Origin: Chinchilla lanigera
Taxonomy: Eukaryota; Chordata; Mammalia; Rodentia; Chinchillidae
DNA length: 64,000 bases
Assembly (NCBI RefSeq): GCF_000276665.1
Contig: NW_004955447.1
Span: 15,697,244-15,761,243, forward strand
Direction of reading: 5' to 3'
The stretch's first letter is position 1. Every line of letters starts with the position of its first letter. The notes under the pieces are model-generated. The model saw nothing but the letters and a program-made list of their open reading frames with translations, had not been told where the DNA came from and ran no database searches. The translations under genes were made by a program, and so were the position numbers. This document shows, piece after piece, positions 45,492 through 57,224 of the stretch.

Positions 45492-45591
45492 CTTGAGAGA
45501 TTTCCAAAAGGAGTTTCAAAAATAATCCGCAGGGGATGTTGAGCATCAGCAGCTAAGTGTACGGTCAGCGATAGCGTAGGAGGAAGCAGAG

Positions 45592-45832
45592 CCATGGGTG
45601 TTAAGAATGTTGGGCTGTGGAGTCGGGTTCCCTGGCTTAAAATCCAGGCTCTGTCTCTTATTGGAAGAGTGACCTTGGTCAAGATCCTTGGCCCTCTGAA
45701 TCTCTGTTTCTTTGTTTGTAAGATAGAGATGGTAATAATGGGCTATACCCACAGACTTGTTGTGAGGATTTAATGAGATAATACACACCGAGACCTTGGG
45801 AGAGCACTTGGCACATAGAAGTGCTTCACAGT
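45592..45832 (+). repeat. MIR SINE, near full length
   Basis: 'gttgggctgtggagtcgggt', 'tccctggcttaaaatccagg', 'ctctgtctcttattggaaga', 'gtgaccttggtcaagatcct', 'cttgttgtgaggatttaatg' and 'gcacttggcacatagaagtg' trace MIR end to end. This is the best preserved MIR in the window. Confidence 0.95.
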
Positions 45833-46269
45833 ACTTCTGTACAAGTTATTGTGCTATTATCCAGCACATGGTGGGAGGGAGAAGTGTTCTGAATAGTTCT
45901 GAGGCATTTGAGTTTCGGTGACATCTAGTGGCACGGACATTTCAGAAGGTGCTGTAAGCCTCAGTCTGGCTCTCGGAGGTCATGAAAGAGCCTCTTTTTC
46001 TCTGAGTAAACTGCAGCTAACTGATTTTAGAGATGAGGCTTGGGCACACGCCAGGACCGGGAACACGTGCGATTTCATTACTGGTCCACAATGCGTAAAG
46101 AGAATAACTTTTTCTCTACAGACAAAAAAGGAAGTTAGACATGTGTGCTGCGGGGGTGGTCTCTGGTGTCCTCTCTCCTCTAGATTGGCTATGCAGGGAG
46201 CTCTGTGCCTCCTCTAGGTGTGGAAGGACAGACTGCAAACTGATTTGCAAGGGCGGTGGTGAGGAACAG

Positions 46270-46425
46270 GATCATTGCAGTCCTGTGTTTTGTGAGTCAT
46301 CAGCTGAATGACTTCAGCAAGTTACTTAACCTCCCTGAGAAGAAGAAAGAGACTTCTCAGGGTTCTCATGAGCATGCACATACTCCCTTAGGGGCCTGAG
46401 GCTAAGCGCTCAGTGAACTTACTTT
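46270..46425 (+). repeat. MIR SINE fragment
   Basis: 'gctgaatgacttcagcaagt' followed by 'tacttaacctccctgagaag' is the MIR core. The 3' part is rearranged or diverged ('ggttctcatgagcatgcaca'). Confidence 0.7.
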
Positions 46426-46460
46426 TGACCTTTGCAGTAGGTTCTTGGGTTAAAGAGATG

Positions 46461-46570
46461 CCATTCATTCATTCATTCATTCATTCACTCACTCATTCAA
46501 CATCCACTGAGAACACACTGTGTGCTAGGAGCAGAGCTGCATTGTGAACCAGCCGGAGGTCCTCGTGGTT
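46461..46570 (-). repeat. (ATTC)n repeat joined to an antisense L2 3' end
   Basis: The ATTC array (46461-46499) leads into 'aacatccactgagaacacac', 'tgtgtgctaggagcagagct' and 'gcattgtgaaccagccggag', the antisense L2 3' end. ATTC arrays commonly grow from the L2 terminal 'gaatgaatg'. Confidence 0.75.
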
Positions 46571-47256
46571 CTGGTGATGGATCCCAAAAGAGACTCCGAG
46601 GGGAGCTGTGTGTCATCCGGCAAGACGTAGAGTGAACTAGGAAACTTCGATGGAGCATAATGCACACAAAGATATCACTGACTTGTACAAGTTTACATGG
46701 CAATGTGAAAGCAGATTGGAGTTAAATTTCATGTTCCTAAGAAACATCAGTCTATCATGACGATTTGTCAGAAGGTGAAAGTAAAGTGCTTTAAAGAAGG
46801 GGGGTCCTTGTCTACTTTGTCAAAAATCTCAGCGTGCTCTAGTGGTGGAAGTACACTGGGATTCACAAATGTTAGACCTTCGGTGGCCCAGGGGACCACT
46901 TTTACTTGTTGCTAGAGAGCAGAGTGTCTATTTTTATCTAGCTACCTGATCAATCCAATTATCGTCCACCTATTACTTTTCTCCACATTATCTTTACATC
47001 CCTGAGTATATTCTTGCTTCCGCTCATAGGAATTCAGAAAGCTCCCCAAAGTCCTACTTCAGCAAATCACCTTGCAATGTACAAACTTAGTCCTAAAGTA
47101 GTGATTTTTATGAAGGGATTGGTGAGGGGGTCTGGGGAGAGGAGAAAGAAGCTGTATGTGCTTGGGAAAAATATATTCAATGGGGTAATATATTAGCAAT
47201 AATATATGGTATAAAGCAACATACACTATGTATATGAGGCTTTCTGTATGACCTTG
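46571..47256. other. Unassigned DNA
   Basis: No gene or recognisable repeat was seen. Confidence 0.45.
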
Positions 47257-47381
47257 AATAATAAAAAATATGCGGGGCTGGGGATTCAGCTCAGTGGCAC
47301 AGCGCCTGCCTGGCAAGCATGAGGTCATGAGTTCGATTCCCGGTACTGGGGAAAAAACACAAACCAATAATGAAAAATATG
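47257..47381 (+). mobile_element. ID SINE with 16-bp TSD
   Basis: Body 47273-47365: 'cggggctggggattcagctc' (A box), 'agcgcctgcctggcaagcat', 'gagttcgattcccggtactg' (B box), then a mixed A-rich tail. 'aataataaaaaatatg' at 47257-47272 recurs with one mismatch at 47366-47381. The minus-strand frames across it are spurious. Confidence 0.96.
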
Positions 47382-48590
47382 TGTTCTTTTTTAATAGTAT
47401 CAACAACAAAAAGAGCGAAGCCCAGCAAATTCTTCCCGGCTGGTGAACCCACACCAGGGATTCTGGGGCACACTGACATGGAAAGGAGCATACTTAAGTA
47501 CAGTTGAAACGGCAGAGTAAGATTTTTCTGTAAGTCAGAATGGAACATGAATTTCAAAACAGAAGTCAAGATACCTAACGGTTGGAAAACATCTGTTTAA
47601 GAGGTCTCAACCCCTAAATGAATACTGCTTGGGAATCCCCAGGTAACAGGGATAGTGATGATGGTGATGGCATTCATTTTGGGCCACCTCTGTGTCCCAG
47701 TCTCTCATTTACTGTTCCCCCCAACGGAGGAGGCAGCCGAGACACAGTTTCTGGGGTGAGCCTGCGGTCCTGGTTGAACAAAGCTCAGTGACCCTTTGGG
47801 GTCAGCTGCCTCTGCTCTCTGGGTCCTGCTAGTTCAGTGCCGTTTTTTAGCTTCTTAAATAGCAAACACCTTCCTTGATCCTACTTGGCAGCCTGGCTTA
47901 TAAATGAGTTTTCCTTCCCTTAGGTATGTTCTTCAGACCCTAGAGAATAAATAAATGGTTAATTTTATAATGGCAAATATTAGAATAAACCCTCAAGGTC
48001 AGGATCTCTCACCAAAATCCTGCTTATTTTACATTTCCTTTTCCACCTCCTTTGCCGAGCTGTTCTGCAAAAGAGATTTCAGTTCACACACTGCTGGCAG
48101 AGAAAGAACACAGCGTTTCCTCCATGGCTGGTTTTTTACTTTAAAAAAATGTTGTTTAAAGATGTGTTTTGCCTTTTGAAAGTAGGGTCTTCTTTTTCAT
48201 TTTGTTCTATTGCTTTGGTAATTGCTACAGTTCAAGGTTTGCTTGAAACATGAAATATAGTAAAATAGTGAAATAGTAAAAGTTTACTATTATTCAATAC
48301 ATACCTAGTGGTCCGAGGCTAAGATAACATAACTTTTCAAATTTTTTTTCGGGTGGCTAAGGAAGAAATACGTACATAATTAGAATACAATATTTTGAGT
48401 GTTGGCCCTTAGCTTGGTTCTTCAAATCATAACAGTTGTCAAAAATCTCACTCGATGTCTTAAAGAAGCATTTTCATTGTGTCCAATGCCGTGGTTGAAT
48501 CTATCCTGAATCTGTAGATCTTGTGTTCGATTCTGGGATATATTATTTCTTTATGAAGGCTGAAGTTTTAAAGGACTAGTTTTTAATCTA
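47382..48590. other. Unassigned DNA
   Basis: No gene was recognised. There may be a weak MIR trace at 47640-47720; it is not called. Confidence 0.45.
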
Positions 48591-48591
48591 G

Positions 48592-48634
48592 TTGTGTGTG
48601 TGTGTGTGTGTAGTGTGTGTGTGTGTGTGTGTGT
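48592..48634. repeat. (TG)n microsatellite, interrupted
   Basis: TG array with a single 'tag' interruption near 48611. Confidence 0.96.
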
Positions 48635-49474
48635 TAACATTTCTACTTTTGATGGCTCACACAGGAAGCGTAAGGCCTAATCAGAGTGTAAAACCCCAAC
48701 CGGAGAGGAGATTGTCATTTCAACTACAGACCATGCAGATAACAGACGGCTATTTAGCAGTCAGAAAGATAAGGGGATGAGTTTGATTCCTCATTAAAAG
48801 CCCGTGGTTGAAGTCTTTAAAGAAAAAAACCTCTGGGTCTTTGCTTATTAAGTTACATAAACAGGGTTAAGTGCCATGGGGGAGAATGGAAACTCTTGGT
48901 GTGACCTATAATTAGAAAATTTCCACACAGAGAATAAAAACAGAGGCTGCATGCCATTTCCTGACCCCACTCACCACGGAGGCTGAGCCATCGCGGGGGA
49001 GACAGATAAGAAAACACCAAGGAAAGGAAACTTGAGCCAGGCCACTCGTTCGCGCTGGTGGCCGCTGGACCTGTGTTAAACACGTCTTTGTAGTCTAAAT
49101 GATCTCAGAGGCACCTCAGGGAGGAAGAGCAGCATTTTCATGAGCCACAGTTAACCAAATGCCATGATAATATTCCATGCTGCCCTTGCAAGATGACCTA
49201 CTCTACTGCAGTTGCTAGTGAACCAACCAGAGAGGGTCAGTGCAGTCTAGCAGCAAAAGAGGCCTGGTGTCTAGGCTGGCTGTTGTACATTAGGTCTGGT
49301 GTTTGGGCTAGTGGCTTTGCCCTCAGTCTTGGTGGTGAATCGGAAAGGCAGGGTGAAGCCACCTGCCACCTCCTTGGGTTGTGGCAAAGTCCCAAGAGAA
49401 TGATGTGTGAGGCAGCACACAGAGGGCCACGAAGTCCCTATACAGGCTGCACAAAGTCCCTGCGTAGGCTGAAA
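48635..49474. other. Unassigned DNA
   Basis: No gene or recognisable repeat. A 96-codon + frame (49193-49483) runs up to the LTR below and resembles nothing known to me. Confidence 0.45.
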
Positions 49475-49475
49475 T

Positions 49476-49740
49476 TGTCTTAGCCACTTTCTTGTCCCTG
49501 AAACATGACACCCAGCACATAAAACTTAAAGGAAGAGCCGCTTATTCCTAGCTCACAGCTTCAGAAGTTCAGTCCATGGTCGGCAGGCTCAAAGGCAGGA
49601 AGGGTGTGGTGGGAGGGCCGGCCGAGGAAGGAGGCTGCTCAGCTCATGGTGGCCAGGAAATAAAGAAGGGAGAAGCCCGGGAGGAGAGAGACCCTTCCAG
49701 GTCACACCGCCAGCAGGTCAGGTACAGTGTCTTTGCGATC
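49476..49740 (-). mobile_element. Solitary LTR, MaLR-like rodent family (copy I), antisense, truncated
   Basis: 'taaaacttaaaggaagagcc', 'gcttattcctagctcacagc', 'ttcagaagttcagtccatgg', 'tcggcaggctcaaaggcagg' and 'gctgctcagctcatggtggc' are the reverse complement of the LTR type at 2.7, 21.8 and 60.6 kb. The last third (the LTR 5' end) is missing. An ID inserted shortly beyond it. Confidence 0.7.
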
Positions 49741-49772
49741 AACTGCTTCCCTGCTTCTGAGCATGTGAGAGT

Positions 49773-49919
49773 TTGGGGGATCATTCTTGTTTTTTGTTTT
49801 GTTTTGTTTTTTTGTTTTGGTTTTTCTCCAGTACCGGGAATCGAACTCACGACCTTGCGCTTGCCAGGCAGGCACTGTGCCGCTGAGCTAAATCCCCAGC
49901 CCTTGGGGGCGTCATTCTT
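49773..49919 (-). mobile_element. ID SINE, antisense, with ~16-bp TSD
   Basis: Body 49789-49902: a long (TTTTG)n tail, 'tctccagtaccgggaatcga', 'ccttgcgcttgccaggcagg' and 'ccgctgagctaaatccccag'. 'ttgggggatcattctt' (49773-49788) matches 'ttgggggcgtcattctt' (49903-49919) with a small difference. Confidence 0.95.
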
Positions 49920-50438
49920 TACCTGAGCCATAACAGTTGCGTATGCTCAGTGTGTGCTTGTTTGTATGTTATACGCTTCCCTACTTGTTCTTACATCAGG
50001 GTTCTGAAGGACGTGGAGTTGCTTAGAAATAGACCGTGACTCTTCACACTAGCAGAGCATTTCTATGGGAGGGGTGCGACCACGGGAGCAAGGGTTTTGT
50101 AGAGGTCTCCGGCTGCTCTGTGGAGGCTCAGGGATGGCTCATCCAGGTGCAATCCTGACACCGCCCCAGGCACCGCGGCGCCAGACTCCATGCTGGGGCT
50201 GAGCAGGCTGCAGGGGATTGCTGGGTGTAAGACAGGAAGTGAGGATCCTCCTCTTCCACTTGTTTGCATGTGACTTTGAGAAACTAAGTTCACTTCTTAA
50301 AGTTGCCATTTCTTTCTATGTACATAATTTCCTCATAGGTCCCTGAGCATCTGAGGTGGATGTGAGTACTGACCTCTGTGGTTCAATGATCGGCTCCGTG
50401 AAGCAATAAACTGGAGAACCACTTGAGCACAGGCTTGC
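49920..50438. other. Unassigned DNA
   Basis: No gene was recognised. 50310-50438 may be MIR-like but is too diverged to call. Confidence 0.4.
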
Positions 50439-50439
50439 C

Positions 50440-50681
50440 TCTCAGTCATATAACACAGTGGTTACCAGCTAATAGGTGCTCAATTAATATTAAATTAATA
50501 AGTGTACATTTAAAACTCCTGGCATGGTGACGAGCACAGAATAGGTGTGGGTTTGAATTTATATGCCATTTCCCCAAGCGCTTTCTCTTCCTTAAACAAA
50601 TTTGTAACTAATTAATTAAATGACCTTGAGTAAATTCACTTTCCTGAGTCTTGTTATTCATCTGTAAAAAAAGTTAGAGTA
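50440..50681 (+). repeat. Two MIR-like fragments, interrupted by an ID
   Basis: 'ccagctaataggtgctcaat' (50468) is a MIR 3' end. From 50525, 'tgacgagcacagaataggtg', 'gtttgaatttatatgccatt', 'aaatgaccttgagtaaattc' and 'tgttattcatctgtaaaaaa' form a second MIR, which is cut by the ID insertion at 50682. Confidence 0.7.
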
Positions 50682-50795
50682 AGGGGCTGGGGATTTAGCT
50701 CAGTGGCAAAAGCGCCTGCCTGGCAAGCGCAAGGTCGTGAGTTCGGTTCCCGGTACTGGAGAAAAAACAAAAAAAAAAAAAAAGAAGTTAGAGTA
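50671..50795 (+). mobile_element. ID SINE with 11-bp TSD
   Basis: Body 50682-50784: A box 'tagctcagtgg' at 50696-50706, 'gcgcctgcctggcaagcgca', B box 'gttcggttcc' at 50741-50750, and an A-rich tail. 'aagttagagta' at 50671-50681 is exactly repeated at 50785-50795. It landed in an older MIR. Confidence 0.97.
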
Positions 50796-51298
50796 GTTGG
50801 TCTCCCATGTTTCTTCTCTCTGATAAAAATTGACTTTTAAAATATCAAATCTATCTGTAGGAGAGGCCATTTTGCCTCTATTGAATGTGCTGTAGCCTTA
50901 GCCTGGTTTAAAAAAGGAAAGCTTTGAAATTTTAACGAACTTTCACTTTCGGATGAAAAAACTTCATTTCACCCTGGTCGTAGTTCTCCATCTCCCGTCC
51001 ACCTGGTGTGCCTTCTGCTCTCGTGTGTCCAGGTCCAGAAGAGAAATGCTCTGGTCACCCAGCTGTGAGTGCCTGGGTTAGCAAGAGTGTCTTAGTTTCC
51101 TCTGTCCCCAGGATGAAGCGAAGCTCAGCCTCTGCATGCTGTGGTGGCCCCAGCACCTGCCCTGGAGCATGCTGGGGATCGTGGGCGTGCAGAGGAGGTC
51201 CAGCATATTTGGCACAATCCAGAATCATGTCCTATGAGGAATATTGGAAACGGAGTGATTAGGCTCAAGAAAGCTCAGCAGGGTCACTATAGCTGAGT
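50796..51298. other. Unassigned DNA
   Basis: No repeat was recognised. A GC-richer 84-codon frame (51008-51262) shows no known similarity. Confidence 0.45.
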
Positions 51299-51299
51299 T

Positions 51300-51460
51300 T
51301 ATTTTATTTCAATTTTAATAAACATTTAAAATTTTTATTTCATTAATATGCATTTGCAGTACATAGTGATTACATTCATTGTGGCATACGGGTACACATA
51401 TGTAATACACGTTAGATATCATATCTCATTTTAAATGTTCTTAAAACTCTTCAGGGAGTG
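51300..51460 (-). repeat. L1-like 3' UTR fragment, antisense
   Basis: 'tgcatttgcagtacatagtg', 'attacattcattgtggcata' and 'cgggtacacatatgtaatac' are typical of rodent L1 3' UTR read in reverse. Confidence 0.5.
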
Positions 51461-51569
51461 GTACGAGAAGACCAAGCCAGGGGTAATGAGGGACCCACCG
51501 ATGGGGCTCATGTTACTTTAATCATGGCCTGTCCATGCATACGGACTCTCCTCGGGTCAGGACATGAGA

Positions 51570-51850
51570 CTGTGCCCACGATACAACACTAAATGAAAAA
51601 AGAAGAGTGGTCGTCAGAAGCACGTGAGGAAGTGTATGGAGTCGCCTGGTCTCACTTAGGAAAAATGCGCGCATGCGTACTCTGTGTACACGCAGAAAAT
51701 ACCTGAGGACCTGGACGAAGAAGCCACTATGAAGAGGGATTACCTCTGGAGAGCGGAATTTGTGGGGTGTAGTGAGGGAAACTTACCTTACTTTCTTTAT
51801 AAATTTTTGTAATATTTTACTAACTGCTATGACTGATTAATCATCAAAAA
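51570..51850. repeat. Ancient LINE-like repeat
   Basis: 'gaggaagtgtatggagtcgc', 'ggattacctctggagagcgg' and 'atttttgtaatattttacta' follow an old eutherian repeat (landmark 'ggttgcctctggggag'). It contains the GC-rich palindromic site described in the findings. Confidence 0.45.
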
Positions 51851-53765
51851 TGAAAGAATGAATGAGAAATGTTTAAGATGAGAGAAAAGAAATACCCGGT
51901 GTTAAGCAGAGACTGAGAGCCAGCAGAATGCAAAGAAAAGAGCAGCCTTCGGGAGCGGTGCTCTCCTTTGCTCTGGGGGATCCAGGCAGAGGCTGGAGGA
52001 CAGCTCCTCCCTGCGTCAGGGCACGCCGGTGTGGATAGGGCTTGGGGTTAGAAATCTGTGAGGCTTCTGTCACCATGTTTTGAGATTCTGTGAGATAAAA
52101 TCATTGCATGCTAATACTAAAAAAAACGTAATACTGGACCTTAGAGCAAAAAAAAAAAAAAAAGGCTACTGCCATTAACGTTCACCTGTGTTAAAACTTC
52201 CTCTACACTGTTGTCAGTAAGTACTGGCGTAGTAACATTACTATGGATAGTTCCTGAAGTAACCAAGGAAAAGAGAGGTAGAGCGCTCACCCGACGCTGC
52301 CCAGTGAGTAGTGTGGTGGAGGTCTTGGATACCAGCTTCTGAATACTCATTTGACACCCCCCCCATTACATTAAAAATGGGACCTTGAGAATTACTTCCT
52401 TTCCAGAGACAGGTTTTGATTAGTCTAAGCTAACAATCGCAGTGAAAGTTTTAGGTGAACATTTCTCTTCCTACTTATAACAGGTGTGATGATTTGGAAT
52501 CTGTTCTTGTGCTTTTTCTGACTCACCTTTCTGAGGAAAGGAGCTTTGCCCCGCTGGGCCAAGGCATCTCTTTGTCTGTGTGGGTAGAGTGGGAACGTCT
52601 GAGGGGAGGGCGTGGAGATTAGAAATCTTACGTACAGAATGTGAAGACAAAGGTGTGAGTGGTAGTCCTGTCTACATCGAAAATAAAGCTACACTGGGCA
52701 GGAAAACAAAGGCCTTGCAAACCAGCCATTGTTTTGAAGAAGGATTTTCTAAATTCCTGAATTTCCCCTTAAAATACACAAAGGAAAAGGCCTTGCTTTC
52801 TCAGAGAGGGATGAGAAGTCCTGGTTAGCAGTTTTACTGCTCTGCCTTTTAACATTGGGTGGTAAAGAAACGTATGCAGCACTTTTCAGCACCAAGGAGC
52901 AGTGCGGAGAAGAATGGGTAGGGGAGGAACGGGAGCAGGAGAGAGGAGAACAGGCGCCTGGGCTGTTTCCGTCTGAGCTGTGCCTTGTGAGGGAAGACGG
53001 GTGTCATCACCAGCCACAGAAGGGTCAGGGAGGCTGAGGTGGGGCGGGCAGTGGGCTTGTCCCTGCTTCTACGGCCAGTGTGAGAGCGTTGTCACCTCTT
53101 TAGAGGGGCCCTCACTGTGTGAGACTTCAGAAAAGCTTGCTTGTCTGCAGACTTGAACAGCTGGCTCTGAGAGGCGTCTGGTGACAGGGAGTTCATTCCC
53201 AGTGTCCTGCAGTGCTGAGGCCGGGGTGGCAGGGAACCTGGAGAATCCCAGGGCCTACAGCGGAGTAGGTCATGGCTGGTGGTCTGATGACAAGGCTGGT
53301 TCCTGCCCACACTCCCCAGGACTTCCTGTGTGCCTGGGGGACAGTGTCAGCTGGGACAAGTAGAGGCTGGGCCTCTTTTAGGACCCCCCCAAGTCAGGAA
53401 GCTGAGGGAGAGTAGCTTGTTTGGGTTCCCAAAGACCACGGAAGGGCCCCAAGTTGAGATGGCCTGGACTCACCAAAGACCAGTACCAGTCCACAGGGCA
53501 CCTGGCACCAAACCCAGAAGGAGGGGAGCCCCACTCCTTTCTGCACATGTCCGGACCTCAGCAGACTGCTCCAGAGCTGGCCGCCTCGGAGGGGCTGGGT
53601 GGCTGAGAAAGCTGAGCTGGAGTGCTATTTGGAGCAGTTTCATCCAACGGGACATTCTGTGACGATGCATGTGTCCTGGCCAGCCACAGGTGAGCGGCTA
53701 AACACTTGAAATGCAACTCTCAGCACTGAGCAGTTGTCTTCTTTCTCAACTGTAGTTGCTATGTA
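51851..53765. other. Unassigned DNA, GC-richer from 52.5 kb
   Basis: A 16-base A run lies at 52148-52163. From 52.5 to 53.7 kb GC is clearly higher and overlapping frames up to 110 codons occur on both strands (53330-53662 +, 53470-53670 -). None resembles a known protein and none has a supported splice structure. Confidence 0.45.
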
Positions 53766-53767
53766 TT

Positions 53768-54035
53768 TTTTAATTTTGTTTTTGACACATAATTATAGAT
53801 ATTTGTAGGATTCACTACATGTACACAAGTGCAGTGATAAAATCAGATTAATTACTAACTACAACTATTACCTCAAACATACATCATTTCTTTGTTTTGA
53901 GAACATTCAAAAAATCTTCTTCCACCTATTTTGATGAATACAATAAGTGATTGTTAACTATACTCATGCTATTGTGCTGTAGAACATTAGAACTCCTTTC
54001 TACCATCTAACCTTAGTTTTGTAGTTAATCTACCC
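53768..54035 (-). repeat. Old L1 3' UTR, antisense
   Basis: 'attcactacatgtacacaag', 'tgcagtgataaaatcagatt', 'ttgttaactatactcatgct', 'attgtgctgtagaacattag' and 'aactcctttctaccatctaa' reproduce in order the reverse complement of a widespread old L1 3' UTR. Confidence 0.85.
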
Positions 54036-54368
54036 AAGCCATTATTTTTTATTATAAAAATTGAGACAATTTAAAATATAAAACAGTATCATTCATAATC
54101 TTTACACTGTAATGAAATTATTTGTGTGTAATCTTTGAGTTTTTATTCTCTTGTATGTCTGTTCCTACATTTTTCAAGTTATAAGACCTATGTAAGATAA
54201 AAGTTAACCTTTAATTATTTTACTTGTAAGGATATCTAGAGAATGGGTTAAAATATTTCTGACTAAAAGGTAGTGAAAATAAATTTTTCTTTTAAATATT
54301 TTAAGGACTGAAAAGGGAAGTCAAATAAGATTGGTGTGTGGAGAATTAAGCAAGTATCAATTGATGTT

Positions 54369-54615
54369 TAAAATAAGGAGGGGCCTCTACAGACCCTGCG
54401 GCCTCCTGATATGAACTGACACAAGACACTACACTGAGCTCCAGGCCTTCAACTGGCTCCTTCTGATCTCCAGCAGAGACAGCCCTTTCCTGCACCCTTC
54501 CACACCTGATTCTGGGCAGCTATTGTAGGCCAATCTTGTAAATTCTTATATATTGTATATTTTGCCTTAAATCTGTTTCTCTAGTAATAAAATAAAATAA
54601 AATAAAATAAGGAGG
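54369..54615 (+). mobile_element. Unidentified retroposed sequence (221 bp) with TSD and AAATA tail
   Basis: The 13 bases 'taaaataaggagg' at 54369-54381 recur at 54603-54615. Between them lie about 200 bases of unique-looking sequence of moderate GC, then a TA-rich 'tatattgtatattttgcctt' segment and a terminal (AAATA)n run (54586-54602) that includes AATAAA. TSD plus A-rich tail is the signature of L1-mediated retroposition. The body is not ID, B1, MIR or L1 as I know them. No clear polymerase III A and B boxes. Confidence 0.7.
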
Positions 54616-54809
54616 TGTCAGTAGCTATAGTAGTACATTGTACATATTCTAGGAGTACTGTTTATTGGATTGAACAGTGTTTAAAAACAGATAAAATAAA
54701 ATGCTAACATTTCCCCTCTCACAAGATGTGATAATGAAGGAAAATGAATTAGTAATAGATCAATTAGGAAAGTAGTTCCAATTATCATGAGATAGAACTG
54801 TGATTCCGT

Positions 54810-54945
54810 CTATGTTTTTGCTAATGATTATATGCATCTTATTGAAAAATCTGGAAAATACAGATGAGCTAAAAGGAAGAAATTAATGAATATTTTTAAT
54901 CTCACCACTTCCTTTTTTATTTTAATAAACGTTCATTCAGTTTCC

Positions 54946-54983
<38 letters not shown>

Positions 54984-55070
54984 CCTACACACACCAGTGG
55001 ATGTAGGATTCCAAGAGTGGGATCACAGCACTCTATTGTTTTAAAATGTGCTTTTCCCCTTGAATTATAT
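54810..55070. repeat. Ancient LINE-like repeat with internal (CA)n
   Basis: 'gaaaaatctggaaaatacag', 'taatctcaccacttcctttt' and 'ggatcacagcactctattgt' match the class seen at 4.76 and 20.6 kb. A CA microsatellite (54948-54985) splits it. Confidence 0.5.
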
Positions 55071-56985
55071 CCCAAAGAAGCCCCAAGTGAGAACACAGGC
55101 TGTCTTCAGTGTTTCGGGGCCAGTGGTTCGGTAAGTGTCCTGGTTGCTAATCTTTGTTCACGGCCACTCTTGTCTTGATAACACATCTCCTCCACCCCGT
55201 GTCCCGCCACTTTGGTGAAATCTTCCCTCTTGTGCGGTCAGCGCGTCTCACTCGTCAACCTCTCCATCTGTTGTGCTGTTTTTCTCCCTAAGAATCCCAC
55301 TTTGTCCCCCAAGTGAAGGAATTAGAGGAAGATCATTTACCTCACGTGAATATTGCCAGGGTTAAGCTGATGGGAGAAGGCAGGTCTGTTCTGGTAGGGA
55401 ATGGAGTCCTCACTTATTTCCACCTAAGATTTAAGAGGCAGAAAGAGCATTAGTTGTTTCCTGTTTGTGTAAGCCTCATCTTTCCTCACCTGTCCTTCCT
55501 GTTTCCTTCTTCCTGTCCTTGCCTGTCATGTGCTCCCCCCACCACTTCCTGTTCTTCATCCTGCCACCAGGCGTCTTTGAGTTCTCAGTGGGAATGCTTG
55601 AACGGATTGTCACCCATCAGTTATTTATTTACTTATTTATAATCCAATTATTCAGCTACAAATTAGTTACAAGATTCCATTCTAATTTGGTAACTTTTCA
55701 GTTTGTGCTTCCCCACTCTGGACTTTATTCTTTTGGTGGCAAACCATTGCTCCAAAGTCATTTGTTCTTGGGAAAGATCCATTAAATTACTGAACAATGA
55801 CAAGAGTAAAAGAAATAGGAAAGAGTCATTCACTGCTGATAATTGTCTTCACATTGTATGAATCATCTGTTCCTAATTGTAAGCTACAGTGAATAAGAAG
55901 TTACTGTAAAGAATTGGTGTCAAAATTATTTTATGAAAAAAGCACAAAAAGGTACAGAGTGAAAAGTAATTATCTCACCCTTGCTCCCTGAGAGATTTTT
56001 CTTTCCAGAGGGGACTGTTACTAATTGTTCTTTTTTTTTTTGAGGCAATGACTGTGACTTTGATGTCCAATAAGGTATCAGCCAGCTACCCCTGTGTGCA
56101 CAGCACACTGAACTCTTGATATGTGGCTGATATGAACTGAGATGTGCGACAAGTATAAAGCACACGCCATATTTCAGACTTTAAAATAGAGTGCAAAAAC
56201 ATCTCATAAATACTTTTATATTGATTACATGCTGACATGCCAGTGTTTTAGATATCACTAAATGCATTTCATGTGTTTTATTATTTTTTGTGGCTACTAG
56301 AAAATTTTCACTTACACACATGCCTCGCATTTATTGCTTGCATTGTATTTCTATTGGATGGTGTTGCTCTATTAAAAAAAGGGTGAGCACACTTGTACAC
56401 TGGGTGTGTACTGGCGGGCATGGCAAACATGATAGCAACATGGTATAAACATGGTTTCTTCTGCTCAGCAGTGGGTCTTGGTAATAATTTCCTCACTACA
56501 TAAAGAGATTTTTAGAAATGTCTATTTATGTGTTCTATTGTATAAAACTCCATTTATAACCAACACTTGTTGATAAACCTTTATTTCCAGTGCCCCCAAT
56601 TTTTACAATGCTCTAATATAATATTTCATTTTTATTGCTAACATTTTTTATTGGTATATGTTTGAAATACATGATTATATCCATTTTGGAGAACTGGTAG
56701 ATACACATATATTTCACACACAACTAGAAAAGCTAGGTCAAAGAATATGTATTTGTGTTTTTAATTTTGGCTGATATCAAGTGTATCTTCTTAGAGGATG
56801 TGATAATTTACATGCCCGTAAGCAATGTAGGCACATGCTCATTTCCTCCGGACTTCCTAGCACAATGTGTTATCTAACATTTTTATCTTTGCAATCTGAT
56901 AACTGCTGAAATATATCAGTAATTTACATTATCTAGTCCTCTATCCTTAAAATATATCTGAGGATAATAATGATTAACTTTACAT
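55071..56985. other. Unassigned DNA
   Basis: No gene was recognised; frames reach 106 codons (55465-55785) without known similarity. 56640-56715 ('ttattggtatatgtttgaaa') may be an L1 3' UTR scrap. Otherwise nothing is recognisable. Confidence 0.45.
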
Positions 56986-57049
56986 AGCAAATTATGGTCT
57001 CCAAAGCATTTTCATGTTTTCTTACTCAGGTCTCATGATAACTCACTGC

Positions 57050-57165
57050 AAAAAGCATTTTACCGGGGCTGGGGATTTAGCTCAGTGGCAAAGTGCCTGC
57101 CTGGCAAGCGCAACGTCGTGAGTTCAATTCCTGGTACCAGAAGAAAACCAAAAAAGCATTTTACC
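57050..57165 (+). mobile_element. ID SINE with perfect 15-bp TSD
   Basis: Body 57065-57150: A box 'tagctcagtgg' at 57078-57088, 'gtgcctgcctggcaagcgca', B box 'gttcaattc' at 57122-57130, and a short A-rich tail. 'aaaaagcattttacc' at 57050-57064 is exactly repeated at 57151-57165. It sits between two halves of MIR-like sequence. Confidence 0.97.
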
Positions 57166-57224
57166 TACAAGCAAATCAAAATGGAGGTGAACAAGAATGA
57201 ATCTTTGTGTGCGGTAAATATGCA

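Noticed and set aside
57078..57130. tRNA-like A and B boxes
   Set aside because: They belong to an ID SINE with target-site duplications and an A-rich tail. The acceptor stem and anticodon arm of a functional tRNA are not preserved. The same applies to the other nine ID copies.
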